NCBI RefSeq assembly: GCF_017355165.1
Contig: NZ_JADILK010000029.1
Coordinates: 1-59,014 of the forward strand
Direction of reading: 5' to 3'
DNA from: Bacillus sp. SD075
Lineage (GTDB): Bacteria; Bacillota; Bacilli; Bacillales; DSM-1321
Length of the DNA: 59,014 bases
How positions within the stretch are numbered: the first letter of the stretch is position 1; the number at the start of each line of letters is the position of its first letter. The notes below the pieces were generated by a model. The model was given only the letters and a program-made list of their open reading frames with translations. It had not been told where the DNA came from and did no database searches. Both the position numbers and the translations under genes were made by a program. Below, one piece after another: positions 16,990-26,504 of the stretch.

Positions 16990-17541
16990 ATGGGAAAAAG
17001 GGCATTGATCAATATAGATTATACGTACGACTTCGTGGCAGATGGGGGTTCATTGACCTGCGGGAAGCCAGGCCAGGATATCGAGAAGGCACTTGTCAGT
17101 ATAACCAGGGATTTCATCAAACAAGGCGAATACACGGTATTTGCGATTGATTTACATGAAGAAGGAGACCGCTTACATCCTGAATCGAATTTGTTTCCAC
17201 CGCATAATATTAGCGGTACAATGGGTAGAGACCTATACGGGGCGTTAAAAGAGGAGTATGAAACAAATAAAAATCAAAAGAATGTTCATTATATAGATAA
17301 AACACGTTATTCGGCATTTGCAGGAACGGACCTTGATATACGTCTAAGGGAACGTCACATTACCGATATATATTTAGTCGGGGTTTGTACAGATATCTGT
17401 ATTTTGCATACGGCAATCGACGCTTATAATCTAGGCTATAAGATCTTTGTATATGAAAATGCAGTGGCCTCGTTCAATAATGCTGGTCACCATTGGGCAC
17501 TTGGACATTTTAAAGGATCTCTTGGAGCAACCATTCTATAA
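16990..17541 (+). CDS. pncA: Nicotinamidase
   Basis: A 183-residue cysteine hydrolase that converts nicotinamide to nicotinate and ammonia. The catalytic triad is visible as Asp10 (LINIDYTYDF), Lys104 (DKTRYSAF) and Cys133 (VGVCTDICI). Candidate metal ligands are Asp54, His56, His63 and His72. The length equals that of B. subtilis PncA (YueJ). It starts 15 bases after the Nudix regulator with an AAGGGGGAA site, and pncB follows, so the two successive salvage enzymes are co-transcribed. Confidence 0.92.
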   Translation: MGKRALINIDYTYDFVADGGSLTCGKPGQDIEKALVSITRDFIKQGEYTVFAIDLHEEGDRLHPESNLFPPHNISGTMGRDLYGALKEEYETNKNQKNVHYIDKTRYSAFAGTDLDIRLRERHITDIYLVGVCTDICILHTAIDAYNLGYKIFVYENAVASFNNAGHHWALGHFKGSLGATIL

Positions 17542-17602
17542 TATCCATTTAAGTAACAGAATAGAAGGGAAGCGAATGCTTCTTTTTTGGGAGGAACTAT
17601 CC

Positions 17603-19072
17603 ATGGAAAAAAAGTACAACGACGACAGTTACGCATTACACACTGATCTTTACCAAATCAATATGGCACAAACTTATTGGCAGGATAAAACACATAACCG
17701 AAAGGCAGTTTTCGAGATATTTTTCAGAAAGCTTCCATTTAACAGCGGTTATGCGATTTTTGCGGGACTAGAAAAAATTGTCCATTACCTTCAAAACTTT
17801 TCATTCTCGGAAAGTGATATCGACTATTTGAAAAATGATCTGCACTATGATGAAGAATTTTTGAACTATTTACAAAACATCCGTTTCACGGGAGCGATCC
17901 GCTGTATGAAAGAGGGGGAGCTTGTCTTCGGCAATGAACCGATATTGCGGGTGGAGGCACCGCTTGGTGAGGCCCAACTCATAGAAACTGCGTTGCTTAA
18001 CATTGTGAATTATCACACACTCGTAGCAACAAAAGCTTCGCGCATCAAACAGGTCATCGGTGAAGAATCTGCCCTTGAATTCGGTTCAAGGCGGGCACAA
18101 GAAATGGATGCTGCAATTTGGGGTGCGAGAGCGGCCTATATTGCTGGCTTTGATTCCACTAGTAATGTACGTGCTGGAAAACTGTTCGGCATACCGGTTT
18201 CAGGAACACATGCACATTCCATGATCCAAGCTTATAAAGATGAATATACGGCTTTTCATAAATACGCTGTTTCCCATAAAGACTGTGTATTCTTGGTTGA
18301 TACCTATGATACACTGCGTTCTGGCATCCCGAATGCAATCCGTGTTGCCAAGGAACTGGGCGATAAAATCAATTTCATTGGCGTCCGTCTTGACAGCGGT
18401 GATTTAGCTTATTTATCAAAAGAAGCACGGCGTATGCTTGATGCCGCAGGGTTCCATGATGCGAAAATTGTCGCTTCCAATGACTTGGATGAATATACGA
18501 TCATCAATCTAAAACAACAAGGAGCAAGAATTGACATCTGGGGCATCGGAACCAAGTTGATTACGGCCTATGACCAGCCAGCGCTCGGTGCTGTTTATAA
18601 AATGGTTTCAATAGAGGGCGAAGATGGGAATATGAGAGATACCATCAAAATTTCTTCTAACCCTGAAAAGGTTACGACACCTGGATTAAAACGAGTATAT
18701 CGAATCATCAATAAAGTGAACCATCATGCTGAAGGTGATTATTTGGCGATGGAATATGAGAAGCCGCAGGAACAGGAAAAATTAAAAATGTTTCACCCTG
18801 TCCATACCTTCCTAAGTAAATTCGTCACAGATTTCGATGCAGTTGATCTGCATGTGGATATTTTCAAGAATGGAAGTTTGATTTATGAATTGCCGACCAT
18901 AGTTGAAATCAAGGCCTTCACGCAAAAAAATCTCCAAGTATTATGGCCGGAGTACCTTCGTGCACTTAATCCTGAAGAATACCCGGTAGATCTAAGCCAG
19001 GATTGTTGGGATAATAAAATGAGGAATATAGATGAAGTTAAAGCCAATGTAGAAAGAATGCTAACAAAATGA
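17603..19072 (+). CDS. pncB: Nicotinate phosphoribosyltransferase
   Basis: A 489-residue enzyme making nicotinate mononucleotide from nicotinate and PRPP with ATP hydrolysis. Features include the N-terminal [16 protein letters not shown], the substrate-binding [23 protein letters not shown] near 155-177, [11 protein letters not shown] near 200-210 (with the autophosphorylated His region) and GVRLDSGDL near 275. ATG 17603 has GGGAGGAACTATCC upstream; a longer frame from 17447 overlaps pncA and can be ignored. It is 61 bases after pncA and 28 before nadE. Confidence 0.93.
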   Translation: MEKKYNDDSYALHTDLYQINMAQTYWQDKTHNRKAVFEIFFRKLPFNSGYAIFAGLEKIVHYLQNFSFSESDIDYLKNDLHYDEEFLNYLQNIRFTGAIRCMKEGELVFGNEPILRVEAPLGEAQLIETALLNIVNYHTLVATKASRIKQVIGEESALEFGSRRAQEMDAAIWGARAAYIAGFDSTSNVRAGKLFGIPVSGTHAHSMIQAYKDEYTAFHKYAVSHKDCVFLVDTYDTLRSGIPNAIRVAKELGDKINFIGVRLDSGDLAYLSKEARRMLDAAGFHDAKIVASNDLDEYTIINLKQQGARIDIWGIGTKLITAYDQPALGAVYKMVSIEGEDGNMRDTIKISSNPEKVTTPGLKRVYRIINKVNHHAEGDYLAMEYEKPQEQEKLKMFHPVHTFLSKFVTDFDAVDLHVDIFKNGSLIYELPTIVEIKAFTQKNLQVLWPEYLRALNPEEYPVDLSQDCWDNKMRNIDEVKANVERMLTK

Positions 19073-19100
19073 CCAATCTATTTTATTAGAAAGCGGGGCT

Positions 19101-19937
19101 ATGCCAATGCGTCCATTACAAAAAGAAATCGTAAAAAATTTACTTGTCCAACCAACGATCGATCCTGAAGTCGAATTCAGGAAAAGTGTTGATCTATTAA
19201 AAGGGTACATGAAGAAAAATACGTTTCTGAAAAGCTTTGTACTTGGAATATCTGGAGGTCAAGATTCAACACTGGCGGGGTATATTGCCCAAACTGCTGT
19301 CAATGAATTGAATGAAGAAAAAAATGGCACTGACTATAAGTTTGTTGCTGTAAGCTTGCCATATGGAGTACAGGCTGATGAAGAGGACAGGCAGCTGGCT
19401 TTAAAATTCATCAAGCCAAGCCAAACGGTTACTGTCAACATCAAGGAAGCGGTAGATGCATCAGTTAAAGCTGTGGAAGATGCAGTTTCTGAAAAGCTAT
19501 CGAATTTCTTAAGGGGAAATGTCAAAGCACGTGAGCGAATGAAGGTACAATATGATTTAGCCGGACTTTATAAAGGCGTCGTGCTTGGTACGGACCATGC
19601 AGCTGAAGCGATCACAGGATTCTTTACGAAACATGGTGACGGTGCAGCGGATATCATTCCATTATTCCGCTTAAATAAAAGGCAAGGAAAAGAAATCCTG
19701 AATTTCGTCGGTGCTCCTGAGCGTCTTTATACGAAAATACCAACGGCTGATTTAGAAGATGACAAACCGTTACTTCCTGATGAAGTGGCTTTAGGTGTTA
19801 GCTATGATGAAATCGATGATTACCTTGAAGGCAAGGAAATCAGAACGGAAGCTGCCGAAATCATCGAAGGATGGTATACCAAAACCGAACATAAACGCAA
19901 TGAAGCCATTAACGTTTATGATACTTGGTGGAAATAA
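19101..19937 (+). CDS. nadE: NH3-dependent NAD(+) synthetase
   Basis: A 278-residue PP-loop ATP pyrophosphatase that amidates deamido-NAD using ammonia. The SGGQDST motif is at residues 51-57; [15 protein letters not shown] and [25 protein letters not shown] are typical of the Bacillus enzyme. No glutaminase domain is present, so free ammonia is the donor. The AAAGCGGGG site precedes ATG 19101; an internal ATG at 19107 is possible. It completes the nicotinamide-to-NAD salvage set, apart from nadD, which is not in this window. Confidence 0.94.
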   Translation: MPMRPLQKEIVKNLLVQPTIDPEVEFRKSVDLLKGYMKKNTFLKSFVLGISGGQDSTLAGYIAQTAVNELNEEKNGTDYKFVAVSLPYGVQADEEDRQLALKFIKPSQTVTVNIKEAVDASVKAVEDAVSEKLSNFLRGNVKARERMKVQYDLAGLYKGVVLGTDHAAEAITGFFTKHGDGAADIIPLFRLNKRQGKEILNFVGAPERLYTKIPTADLEDDKPLLPDEVALGVSYDEIDDYLEGKEIRTEAAEIIEGWYTKTEHKRNEAINVYDTWWK

Positions 19938-19966
19938 AAGAAAGAGTGAAATCTAATAAAAGTTAT

Positions 19967-19995
19967 CCCGCATCACATAAGATGCGGGTTCTTTT
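19967..19995 (+). terminator. Terminator of the NAD salvage operon
   Basis: An 8-bp stem (CCCGCATC / GATGCGGG) with a 6-base loop and a following TTCTTTT. Confidence 0.88.
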
Positions 19996-20054
19996 GCAAG
20001 ACCATGATGAACACCATAGGTAATGAAAATTTTACCGGCAAAGGGGAAAACTGA

Positions 20055-20868
20055 ATGTCGACTCTACATATGGATCTATCCAGGATTATTGAAGAAACAA
20101 GCAAGGAAATTGAATTCTCGGGTGTAATCGGTGTGAAAGCGTAGATGACCAGATCCATAGCTCAGCACATGGCTATTTCAACCGAGCGGATGAAATCATG
20201 AATACGACCGAAACAAGGGTCGGCATTGCTTCTGGATGTAACAGTTTACAGCGATTGCCATTTGCCAGTTCATACAAAAAGGGAAACTTACGTTGGATTC
20301 TAAGCTTAAAGACTGTCTTTCGATCGTGTTTCCTGATTTCCATCAAAATGTAACCATCCATCACCTCTTAACACACACTTCGGACATTCCTGATTACTTT
20401 GATGAAGAAGTGATGAATGATTTCGAACAGATTTGGCAGAAAAAACCAATGTGCCATATGGAAAATTCAAAAGATTTCCTGCCAATGTTTCAAGATGAAG
20501 TGATAATGTTCGAACCCGGGGAAAGATTTCATTACAATAATGTCGGCTATATTTTATTAGGGTTGATTGTTGAGGAATTAACCGGAAATAAATTTTCTGA
20601 ATATATCGTCAATAATATCTTTCGGCCTTGTGAAATGAAAGATTCCGGTTATTTTTCCATGGACCAGCTTCCTGAAAATACTGCATTAGGTTACATAGAC
20701 GAAGAAAATGGAGCATGGAGAACAAATGTTTATTTCCTTCTCATAAAAGGCGGTGCAGACGGAGGGGCGTATATACCACATCTACTTCAAATGAAAGCAT
20801 GGGTCCATACGATATTACTTGCGCGATTGAGAAATAATTGTAAACAAATGGAACCTTTCCGGTCGTGA
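20055..20868 (+). pseudogene. Class C beta-lactamase-like serine hydrolase, broken
   Basis: Pieces of a beta-lactamase/DD-peptidase-type serine hydrolase. Codons from 20055 read MSTLHMDLSRIIEETSKEIEFSGVIGV and stop at a TAG near 20142. A frameshift falls next to the catalytic S-x-x-K motif (around 20232, seen as ASGCN), after which the other frame gives FTAIAICQFIQKGKLTLDSKL. The longest intact part (20293-20868) holds HHLLTHTSDIPDYF, the Tyr motif YNNVGYILLG, and KGGADGG. Normal C-terminal sequence is missing after about 20770. It is a pseudogene with at least three lesions. Confidence 0.8.
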
Positions 20869-21090
20869 AGGGTTTTGTTTATAGCATCCAATTGCTTGAT
20901 TGTTTCCAGAACTTCTGGATTTTCAGTGGAAGAAACGTCACCTGTATCTTTATACAAGATCGCGGAGTTAATGACACGGCGCAGCAATGATCCATTTAGT
21001 ATTGGGAAGCTCTTTAAAGAGGTAGATTTCTTTAGGTTTCAAGGCTTTTTCAAACAAAGAATTTGTATATTTAGATATCTTGAAGTAGAG
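20869..21090 (-). other. Possible minus-strand gene remnant
   Basis: On the minus strand, adjoining frames read SLFEKALKPKEIYLFKELPN and INSAILYKDTGDVSSTENPE, which look coding but are split by a frameshift and have no proper start. I do not recognise the protein. It abuts the broken serine hydrolase tail, suggesting a deletion joined two genes. Confidence 0.35.
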
Positions 21091-21147
21091 TATATTTAAT
21101 ATACATTATTTTAACCGGTATTTTCCGATGGAGGTTCTTTTTACTTT

Positions 21148-21441
21148 ATGAAGGCAAGATATGAACTCACGAACATGAATTTAACAGTAAGCAATGTGAC
21201 TTTACGTAATGCTGCGGATAGCTATGTTCTCTTGAAAGCTGCAGATGATCAAAATAATGAAATCACCATCAAGCTTTCCCACGAACAAGCGGATTTTCTG
21301 GAAGCGGAATTAAGGGAAGTAAATCGCCGTCGCAGGGAAAATAGTCCTGATATTTCTGGTAATGACCAGGAACGTATTAATGACGACGATTCTTTTAATC
21401 TGTTTAGCATTGATTTATTCAATGAAAGTGAACCGAAGTAA
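21148..21441 (+). CDS. Hypothetical protein, 97 residues
   Basis: A small acidic protein with no signal peptide. The first 55 residues look beta-rich (LTVSNVTLRNAADSYVLLKA) and are followed by a helix (EQADFLEAELREVNRRRREN) and a disordered acidic tail. GATGGAGG precedes the ATG by about 12 bases. No family recognised. It stands alone. Confidence 0.55.
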   Translation: MKARYELTNMNLTVSNVTLRNAADSYVLLKAADDQNNEITIKLSHEQADFLEAELREVNRRRRENSPDISGNDQERINDDDSFNLFSIDLFNESEPK

Positions 21442-21603
21442 TGATAGTTTATGCTAATTTACCCCGAATCAAATTTGCTTCTCTGTAACCTTCCTTCCCA
21501 TTTAAGTTGATGCTACAGAGAGTATATCATTCCGCCAATACGAAATCCGAATTTCTAGTTATTGAATGGCCATTAGGAATGTCATAAGCAAGGTGACCTA
21601 TCG

Positions 21604-22014
21604 TTACCTTTTTTTTGATTGCTTAAAAAAATTCTTCACTAAAAGGAATATGGATGATAGTACAGCAAAAACCATGAAAAATACGATGAACCCCCATAGG
21701 CCTATCGCCGCATCTTGAAACTCCATATTTCCTCTGCTGGTAAGGGCTTGCTGTATTTCAATGGCAAATACTAAAACTACCATGACTGTAAAGGTATATA
21801 GGAAAGATAGTATCGTTATCCCAAAACGCATCCGGGAAATTAAATTCGATAAAAATAACACGAACAAAAATATGATGATACCGATGATTCCCATTATCCA
21901 AAAATGCAGATCTTTGTCTGTTGCATTTGAATTTAATGTGTCACTCACAAAGAATAGGATGAAATCGTGAAGATTATTGACGATTTCAGCCAATATCTGG
22001 ATGATTTCTTTCAT
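21604..22014 (-). CDS. Small integral membrane protein, three predicted helices
   Basis: A 136-residue protein with hydrophobic segments at about 40-61, 67-87 and 104-126, and a short Lys/Arg-rich C-terminus (KNFFKQSKKR). The ribosome site GGAGGTGTG precedes the ATG on the minus strand. No named family recognised. It converges with the 97-residue gene across a 160-base gap. Confidence 0.65.
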   Translation of the reverse strand: MKEIIQILAEIVNNLHDFILFFVSDTLNSNATDKDLHFWIMGIIGIIIFLFVLFLSNLISRMRFGITILSFLYTFTVMVVLVFAIEIQQALTSRGNMEFQDAAIGLWGFIVFFMVFAVLSSIFLLVKNFFKQSKKR

Positions 22015-22402
22015 TTTTCACACCTCCATTCCTTAGATTATAGCAGGTTATAAATCTATATAGAAGGGGGGAAGGTCCCTGGGGTTGCCTGACTGACCTT
22101 CAGTGGAAGTGATATGAAATTATAGACATGATAAGAGAAGTATATTCCGGGAAACGTAAAAACATAAGTGAATGAATTGAAAAGTCAGGATATGCAACAT
22201 CAGTTATACATGGTTATAGTTCATAAAATGGTGAAAAGGTCAGCAAAATACATAGAAAAATAAATTATAAAAGTTTTGTGGAAAATAGGTGTACCTATTT
22301 CCAATGTTTTAATGCCTTTAGCGATCTTAGTTAGGGTTGTTTTGATTGAATGCTAGTAAAAATTATCCTTACTTAATGCTTTAATGGTGGGAGGGAAAAA
22401 GA
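22015..22402. other. Intergenic region, nothing identified
   Basis: Divergent gap between the membrane protein and the 82-residue gene. A weak GAAGGTC/GACCTTC hairpin lies near 22070-22100. No open frame or named regulatory element was seen. Confidence 0.4.
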
Positions 22403-22651
22403 ATGAACGATGCACATAATCATGTATTAACGGTAATTGATTTTATGAAAACCGGACATAAAACTTGCTTTGTGAAAGTAATCGGTTTTGATGCTGAATC
22501 AGGACAGGATTTTGAAGGCGAAGTGAAGTTTGTCGGTGATTTGCCTTTTGGAGATTTGATACATCCCGAACGGACACAATTATCTTCTACATGCAGGAAA
22601 TTTGTTCGGGATGATTTGTTGCACAGACACGGTTTAGGGCAGTTTGAATGA
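22403..22651 (+). CDS. Hypothetical protein, 82 residues
   Basis: A soluble 82-residue protein with a strong site (GGTGGGAGGG) before its ATG. It reads as an alternating beta-strand protein (KTCFVKVIGFDAESGQDFEGEVKFVGDL) with a conserved-looking Cys near the C-terminus. I do not recognise the family. It is a single gene, 240 bases before the LXG toxin locus. Confidence 0.6.
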   Translation: MNDAHNHVLTVIDFMKTGHKTCFVKVIGFDAESGQDFEGEVKFVGDLPFGDLIHPERTQLSSTCRKFVRDDLLHRHGLGQFE

Positions 22652-22891
22652 AGTGGGGGCAATTTTTATAGAAAACCCAATGAGATGACACTCTACTTAC
22701 TTGTTTAAAATTGGTAAAATGACGGGTATAAAGAATATGGTAGGTAGGAACTTTTTTATGCCAATCTTCTCTTTCAACTGACAAAATAGCATATTTATCC
22801 CTATTTAACTCTCGGACTTTAATCCTTATAATGTTAAATAAGAAAAATATGACAGTTAATGTAGAATTATACTGTTTCTGAGGTGAGTTTC

Positions 22892-23320
22892 ATGATTTAT
22901 GCAGATATTTTAAGTAATATACACTCTGCTATCTCCAGTAAAAAAGCTGATTTACATGTGAAAATTGAACGTTTAGAAAATGCGAAGAACGATATTATTA
23001 AAGAGCAGAGCATGTGCCTGAACGAGATTAGGAAAATTAAAGACCCTGAGCTAGGAGGCAGCTGGACAGGGAAGCGCTCAGATCAATTTCAGGAAGCCCG
23101 TCATGATGCCTACAATGTGATGTTTAGTATCATTCATGACGATTATGACGATTACCAATGGAAAATCGAGGCAATGATTACAAAGCTGAATGCCGAGAAT
23201 ACGCTTCTGAGCATAGCAGGGAATATAGCCCAAGAAGCCGACTCCCTTTTGAGCAAAGGGGAAGAGGCATTTGAACAGCTGGATGGTAAAATATCAGATT
23301 TAAAAAGGCGGTTGTTTTAA
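22892..23320 (+). CDS. YwqH-like protein (DUF5082), LXG toxin accessory
   Basis: A 142-residue helical protein. Residues 5-40 form a coiled-coil (ISSKKADLHVKIERLENAKND) and GGSWTGKRSDQF near 55-66 is the WXG-like turn. B. subtilis YwqH is the first gene of the ywqHIJKL LXG locus, and small helical partners of this kind help type VII secretion of the LXG toxin. ATG 22892 is chosen because GAGGTGAG lies 5 bases upstream; GTG 22883 overlaps it. The next gene's ATG shares the last A of the stop. Confidence 0.82.
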   Translation: MIYADILSNIHSAISSKKADLHVKIERLENAKNDIIKEQSMCLNEIRKIKDPELGGSWTGKRSDQFQEARHDAYNVMFSIIHDDYDDYQWKIEAMITKLNAENTLLSIAGNIAQEADSLLSKGEEAFEQLDGKISDLKRRLF

Positions 23321-23607
23321 TGACGACAATCAAACTGAATCATCCTGCCGTTACGAAACAAGTCGATCAGGTGAAGACGGCACTTGGTACAGTCACGCTT
23401 GGAAATTTGCCAGCAGGCGAGCTTTGCAACAATAAATTGGAATTCACTTCGAAATGGATCGATCGGGAAACGAACCTGGAGAAGGTCTTCGAGCAATATA
23501 TCAAAATCGTCCAGAAAAATGTCGAAGATACCCGCGCCAACATTGACTTATTAAAAGAACAGGATGAAGCGATCGTCCATACGTCTTCATATGGATATCA
23601 ACCGTGA
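23320..23607 (+). CDS. YwqI-like protein (DUF5344), LXG toxin accessory
   Basis: A 95-residue helical protein, the second small partner of the LXG locus. It contains a central amphipathic segment (ETNLEKVFEQYIKIVQKNVEDTRANIDLL). It overlaps the previous gene by one base, and its TGA stop overlaps the toxin ATG by one base, so the three are translationally coupled. Identification rests on size, order and similarity to B. subtilis YwqI. Confidence 0.8.
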   Translation: MTTIKLNHPAVTKQVDQVKTALGTVTLGNLPAGELCNNKLEFTSKWIDRETNLEKVFEQYIKIVQKNVEDTRANIDLLKEQDEAIVHTSSYGYQP

Positions 23608-25589
23608 TGAAAATATATGAAGCCGAGACATTGACGACCGCAACCAAGTTGCGAGCCAAGCAATATGAAGAACTTAATAAGGAATTCGCAGCCCTGAAAA
23701 AGGAATTTCAGGGCATCGTTGGCCTGGATAACGAGTTTCAAGGAGCTGGTGCTACCGCCATCAAAAGCTTCTATGAAGCACAAATCGAGGTAGCGGACGC
23801 CTGGATGGAGCTATTCACGACGCAAATCAGTTTTTTGGAAGGCATTCCAGCCAATTTGGAAGAAGCGGACCTATCCGGAAATACGGTGGTCGAGGTTCCC
23901 TTTTTAGATGGCGAAGTGTCGGCAGGCATTAGCCAAGCGAAGTCGCTTGTCGATGAACAAGCGCGCGATCTCCAAAGGATCCTGAACAGCATTGACGATA
24001 TCCTGCCACTTGATATGTTCGATCAAAAAGACTTTAATGAAAAAATCACGCTGGCCGGACAGAGGCTGGATGACACCGTGACAAAGGTCGAGAATGTCGA
24101 CCGGCAATTGGTCGAGGAGTATGATGTGTCCGTCGGGCAGGAAAACGTGGCCGTTGGCCTCTTCCGCGCCTTGCTTGATGCCACCAAACAGGACGGTAGC
24201 GTTTCGCCGATGACGTTCAACCAGTCCGCATTCAAGAATAGTGACGTCTATCAAGTGAAGGATGAAGTCGCCGGTCAGATGAAAGACTATCAAACCTTCA
24301 AAAAGCAACAAGCCGAAGCCAGGAAAATCGAACGAGAAATGGAAGAACTCGAAAACCGACCATGGTATGAAAAAGCCTGGGATACGACAAAAACCTTTAC
24401 AGGGGAATTCACGGGATATTATGATTCAATCAGGGCCTCAACGGGAGTGGATCCAGTAACGGGCCGCAAGCTATCCGATGCCGAACGAATCGCCGCCGGC
24501 GCCATGGCAGCTGCTGGATTCATCCCCGTCGTCGGGTGGGCAGGCCGGGCCATCAAAGGCGGGAGCGCGCTATACAAAACGGCAAAAGGACTCAACGCAG
24601 CGAACCAAGCGCTCGATGCCTATAAAACGACAAAAGGCTTTAGCCTCCTCCAGAAAACTGAATACGGGATATACGGACTCCTTGCTGCCAACGGCCTCGG
24701 TGAAGCGGTCACCGGCAAAGATATGTTCGGCAACGAGCTCACCGAGGAACAGCGCCAGAACGGGCTGCTGATGGCACTTGGAATCGGCGGTGTGGCAGGT
24801 GCGGCGAAGGTCGCTGATAAAGTAGCGAGTGGGACAAAGTTCATCCCGTACAGCAAGGAATTTGCACGAAAGCAGGTTCAGAAAGCAAAAGCATTCGGCC
24901 GGCAAATCGGCAATGTGGAAATACCTCTTCGTATCAGGGGCGAACAATTAGCGACGGCGTATGGAAACAACTACAAGCATGTCACTTTTGATAAAACGAT
25001 GATTAAGGATATCGTACAGAAGTTTTCGCTGAAGAGTGATGGTGGTAAGGGTTTAAATGGAACGGGAAGTAAATCGGGTATTAACATTGGAAAAGAGGAT
25101 TTGGAAACTCTTAGAAAAAAACTAGGTGTTCCTGAAACTCAAACAATTGCTATTGGAAAAACAGATGTAAAAGGTTTAGAAGGTAAAATATTTGAGGGTG
25201 GCTCACCTAAAGTTAGAAAAGAAGCAGGTTTACCTGATTTAGATATAGTAATGCCCAATAGGCCAATTAAGTCTCCTTCTTCCCATCCTTTATCTACGAG
25301 ACATGCTGAGGAAGGTGTAATTAATGAATTCATTTTGGAGGTTGAAAAAAGAGGATTGAAGGCAGAAGAAGTTACCGGTACATTAAATTTACATCAATCT
25401 AATCCAAAAGGTGCCTGTACAACTTGTATACAAGGAATTATTAATCCAAATGTTAAACCAGGAATATTTATGCAACTAAGTAAAAGGTACCCTGAGTTAA
25501 CGATAAAGTTATCTTCTGAGACAGTTGAGGGAGTTAAACCTGCTGGGAAATTATCCTTTATTTTGAAAAATGGAGTTTTGATCGAATAA
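23607..25589 (+). CDS. LXG polymorphic toxin with C-terminal YwqJ-like deaminase domain
   Basis: A 660-residue type VII-secreted toxin. Residues 1-200 are the helical LXG domain (MKIYEAETLTTATKLRAKQ; WMELFTTQISFLEGIP). Residues about 285-330 form a pre-toxin TG region (TGVDPVTGRKLSDAERIAAG). The last 180 residues are the toxic tip: H566-A-E568 and C604-x-x-C607 are the zinc and proton-transfer motifs of the YwqJ deaminase family, so it probably deaminates a nucleic-acid base. DNA before about 25030 is GC-richer, and the tip and the following immunity gene are clearly AT-richer, which fits exchange of toxin tips. The secretion apparatus (yuk/yue genes) is not in this window. Confidence 0.88.
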   Translation: MKIYEAETLTTATKLRAKQYEELNKEFAALKKEFQGIVGLDNEFQGAGATAIKSFYEAQIEVADAWMELFTTQISFLEGIPANLEEADLSGNTVVEVPFLDGEVSAGISQAKSLVDEQARDLQRILNSIDDILPLDMFDQKDFNEKITLAGQRLDDTVTKVENVDRQLVEEYDVSVGQENVAVGLFRALLDATKQDGSVSPMTFNQSAFKNSDVYQVKDEVAGQMKDYQTFKKQQAEARKIEREMEELENRPWYEKAWDTTKTFTGEFTGYYDSIRASTGVDPVTGRKLSDAERIAAGAMAAAGFIPVVGWAGRAIKGGSALYKTAKGLNAANQALDAYKTTKGFSLLQKTEYGIYGLLAANGLGEAVTGKDMFGNELTEEQRQNGLLMALGIGGVAGAAKVADKVASGTKFIPYSKEFARKQVQKAKAFGRQIGNVEIPLRIRGEQLATAYGNNYKHVTFDKTMIKDIVQKFSLKSDGGKGLNGTGSKSGINIGKEDLETLRKKLGVPETQTIAIGKTDVKGLEGKIFEGGSPKVRKEAGLPDLDIVMPNRPIKSPSSHPLSTRHAEEGVINEFILEVEKRGLKAEEVTGTLNLHQSNPKGACTTCIQGIINPNVKPGIFMQLSKRYPELTIKLSSETVEGVKPAGKLSFILKNGVLIE

Positions 25590-25602
25590 GGAGGAAAAGT
25601 TT

Positions 25603-26109
25603 GTGATAGAAAAAATTAATGAAATGAACTCTGATTTACAGGTAGCATTTCTTTTAACTTTGTCTGAAAAAGTTATTGGCATGCTTTCGAACTCTTCTGG
25701 GTATAAAGATGCAGTAGAAGCAATTGACTTATGCTGGAGTTGGGTTGAAAACAAAAACATTTCTGGAGATACTATCTATCAATTTTTAGATAATGCTGAT
25801 GAAACAGGTCTTTTCATTCTAATGCAATTTGAGGAGAACGAATTAAAGATGAAAGCTTGGAACTGCATTATTGATGCAATCGCTTTTGCTGATTGGAAAG
25901 CTTACATTGAGCAAGGGGAAAAATATTTACCTGCTCCAATAGAATCAGTGGATGAAGAGCTATTTCATCATTTCGTAAATAATTTCTTAGAAATTAACCA
26001 TGGAAAGGATGGAATGATCTATCGCTTAATTGATATTTTACAAGATAATTATTCAAATAATAAAATTGATGCAAATATAAGAAAACAAATTTTTTCTAGC
26101 ATTGAATAA
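25603..26109 (+). CDS. Probable immunity protein for the LXG deaminase toxin
   Basis: A 168-residue, wholly helical, acidic cytosolic protein. GTG start with AAGGAGGAAAAG upstream, 13 bases after the toxin stop. Position, strand and the AT-rich composition shared with the toxin tip mark it as the cognate immunity protein. Segments such as AIDLCWSWVENKNISGDTIYQFLDN resemble Imm6-type immunity proteins, but I cannot verify that. It is not the MORN-repeat YwqK of B. subtilis. Confidence 0.75.
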   Translation: MIEKINEMNSDLQVAFLLTLSEKVIGMLSNSSGYKDAVEAIDLCWSWVENKNISGDTIYQFLDNADETGLFILMQFEENELKMKAWNCIIDAIAFADWKAYIEQGEKYLPAPIESVDEELFHHFVNNFLEINHGKDGMIYRLIDILQDNYSNNKIDANIRKQIFSSIE

Positions 26110-26330
26110 GCAGTTATACAAAGGGCTGTTCAGCTTTTTCCATTTAAGTTCTTGTTTTACACGAGCTAATAAAACAACAAAGTAGGTTTTGTGAATTGTT
26201 GGAGGATGGGCCAATTATGAGAATTTATCCAATGCAGCTGATCACAAAAGAAGGATTTTTTGATAAGAGTATTTTAGAAGATACCTGAAGAAAGAATAAT
26301 GAAGGACAAGAAAAGCTTGTTCTTTTATAT

Positions 26331-26357
26331 GACCTAACGCAAAAGTTAAGGTCTTTT
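26331..26357 (+). terminator. Terminator downstream of the toxin-immunity operon
   Basis: GACCTAAC pairs with GTTAAGGTC (one bulged base) across GCAAAA, followed by TTTT. It is 220 bases after the immunity gene stop. Confidence 0.6.
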
Positions 26358-26464
26358 CATTGTTGATATGGACATCAGCTAGATTTAGATTTAATACCTG
26401 ATTGCCTTTTAGGACAACAGGTGCTTTTGTTTTTATGAGAAGAAATTCAAGTATAAAACATATT

Positions 26465-26499
26465 AAAGAAGGAATTCTCAATTATAGAATTCCTTCTTT
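26465..26499 (-). terminator. Terminator of the siderophore-binding protein gene
   Basis: A perfect 14-bp stem (AAAGAAGGAATTCT and its complement) with a 7-base loop, directly downstream of the minus-strand gene ending at 26505. Confidence 0.7.
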
Positions 26500-26504
26500 G
26501 CATA

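Larger units (their letters stand above)
26110..26504. other. Intergenic region with a short remnant and two terminators
   Basis: A 23-codon frame at 26217-26288 (MRIYPMQLITKEGFFDKSIL) has a fair ribosome site (TGGAGG) but is probably a truncated gene. Hairpins are listed separately. A weak CTG/CAG hairpin with a T-run lies at about 26121-26141. Confidence 0.4.

Noticed and set aside
17447..17602. N-terminal extension of pncB overlapping pncA
   Set aside because: Family proteins start near [17 protein letters not shown], and the ribosome site is directly before 17603.
24570..24947. 125-codon minus-strand open frame inside the LXG toxin
   Set aside because: Lies within the GC-rich trunk of the toxin gene, where long antisense frames are expected.
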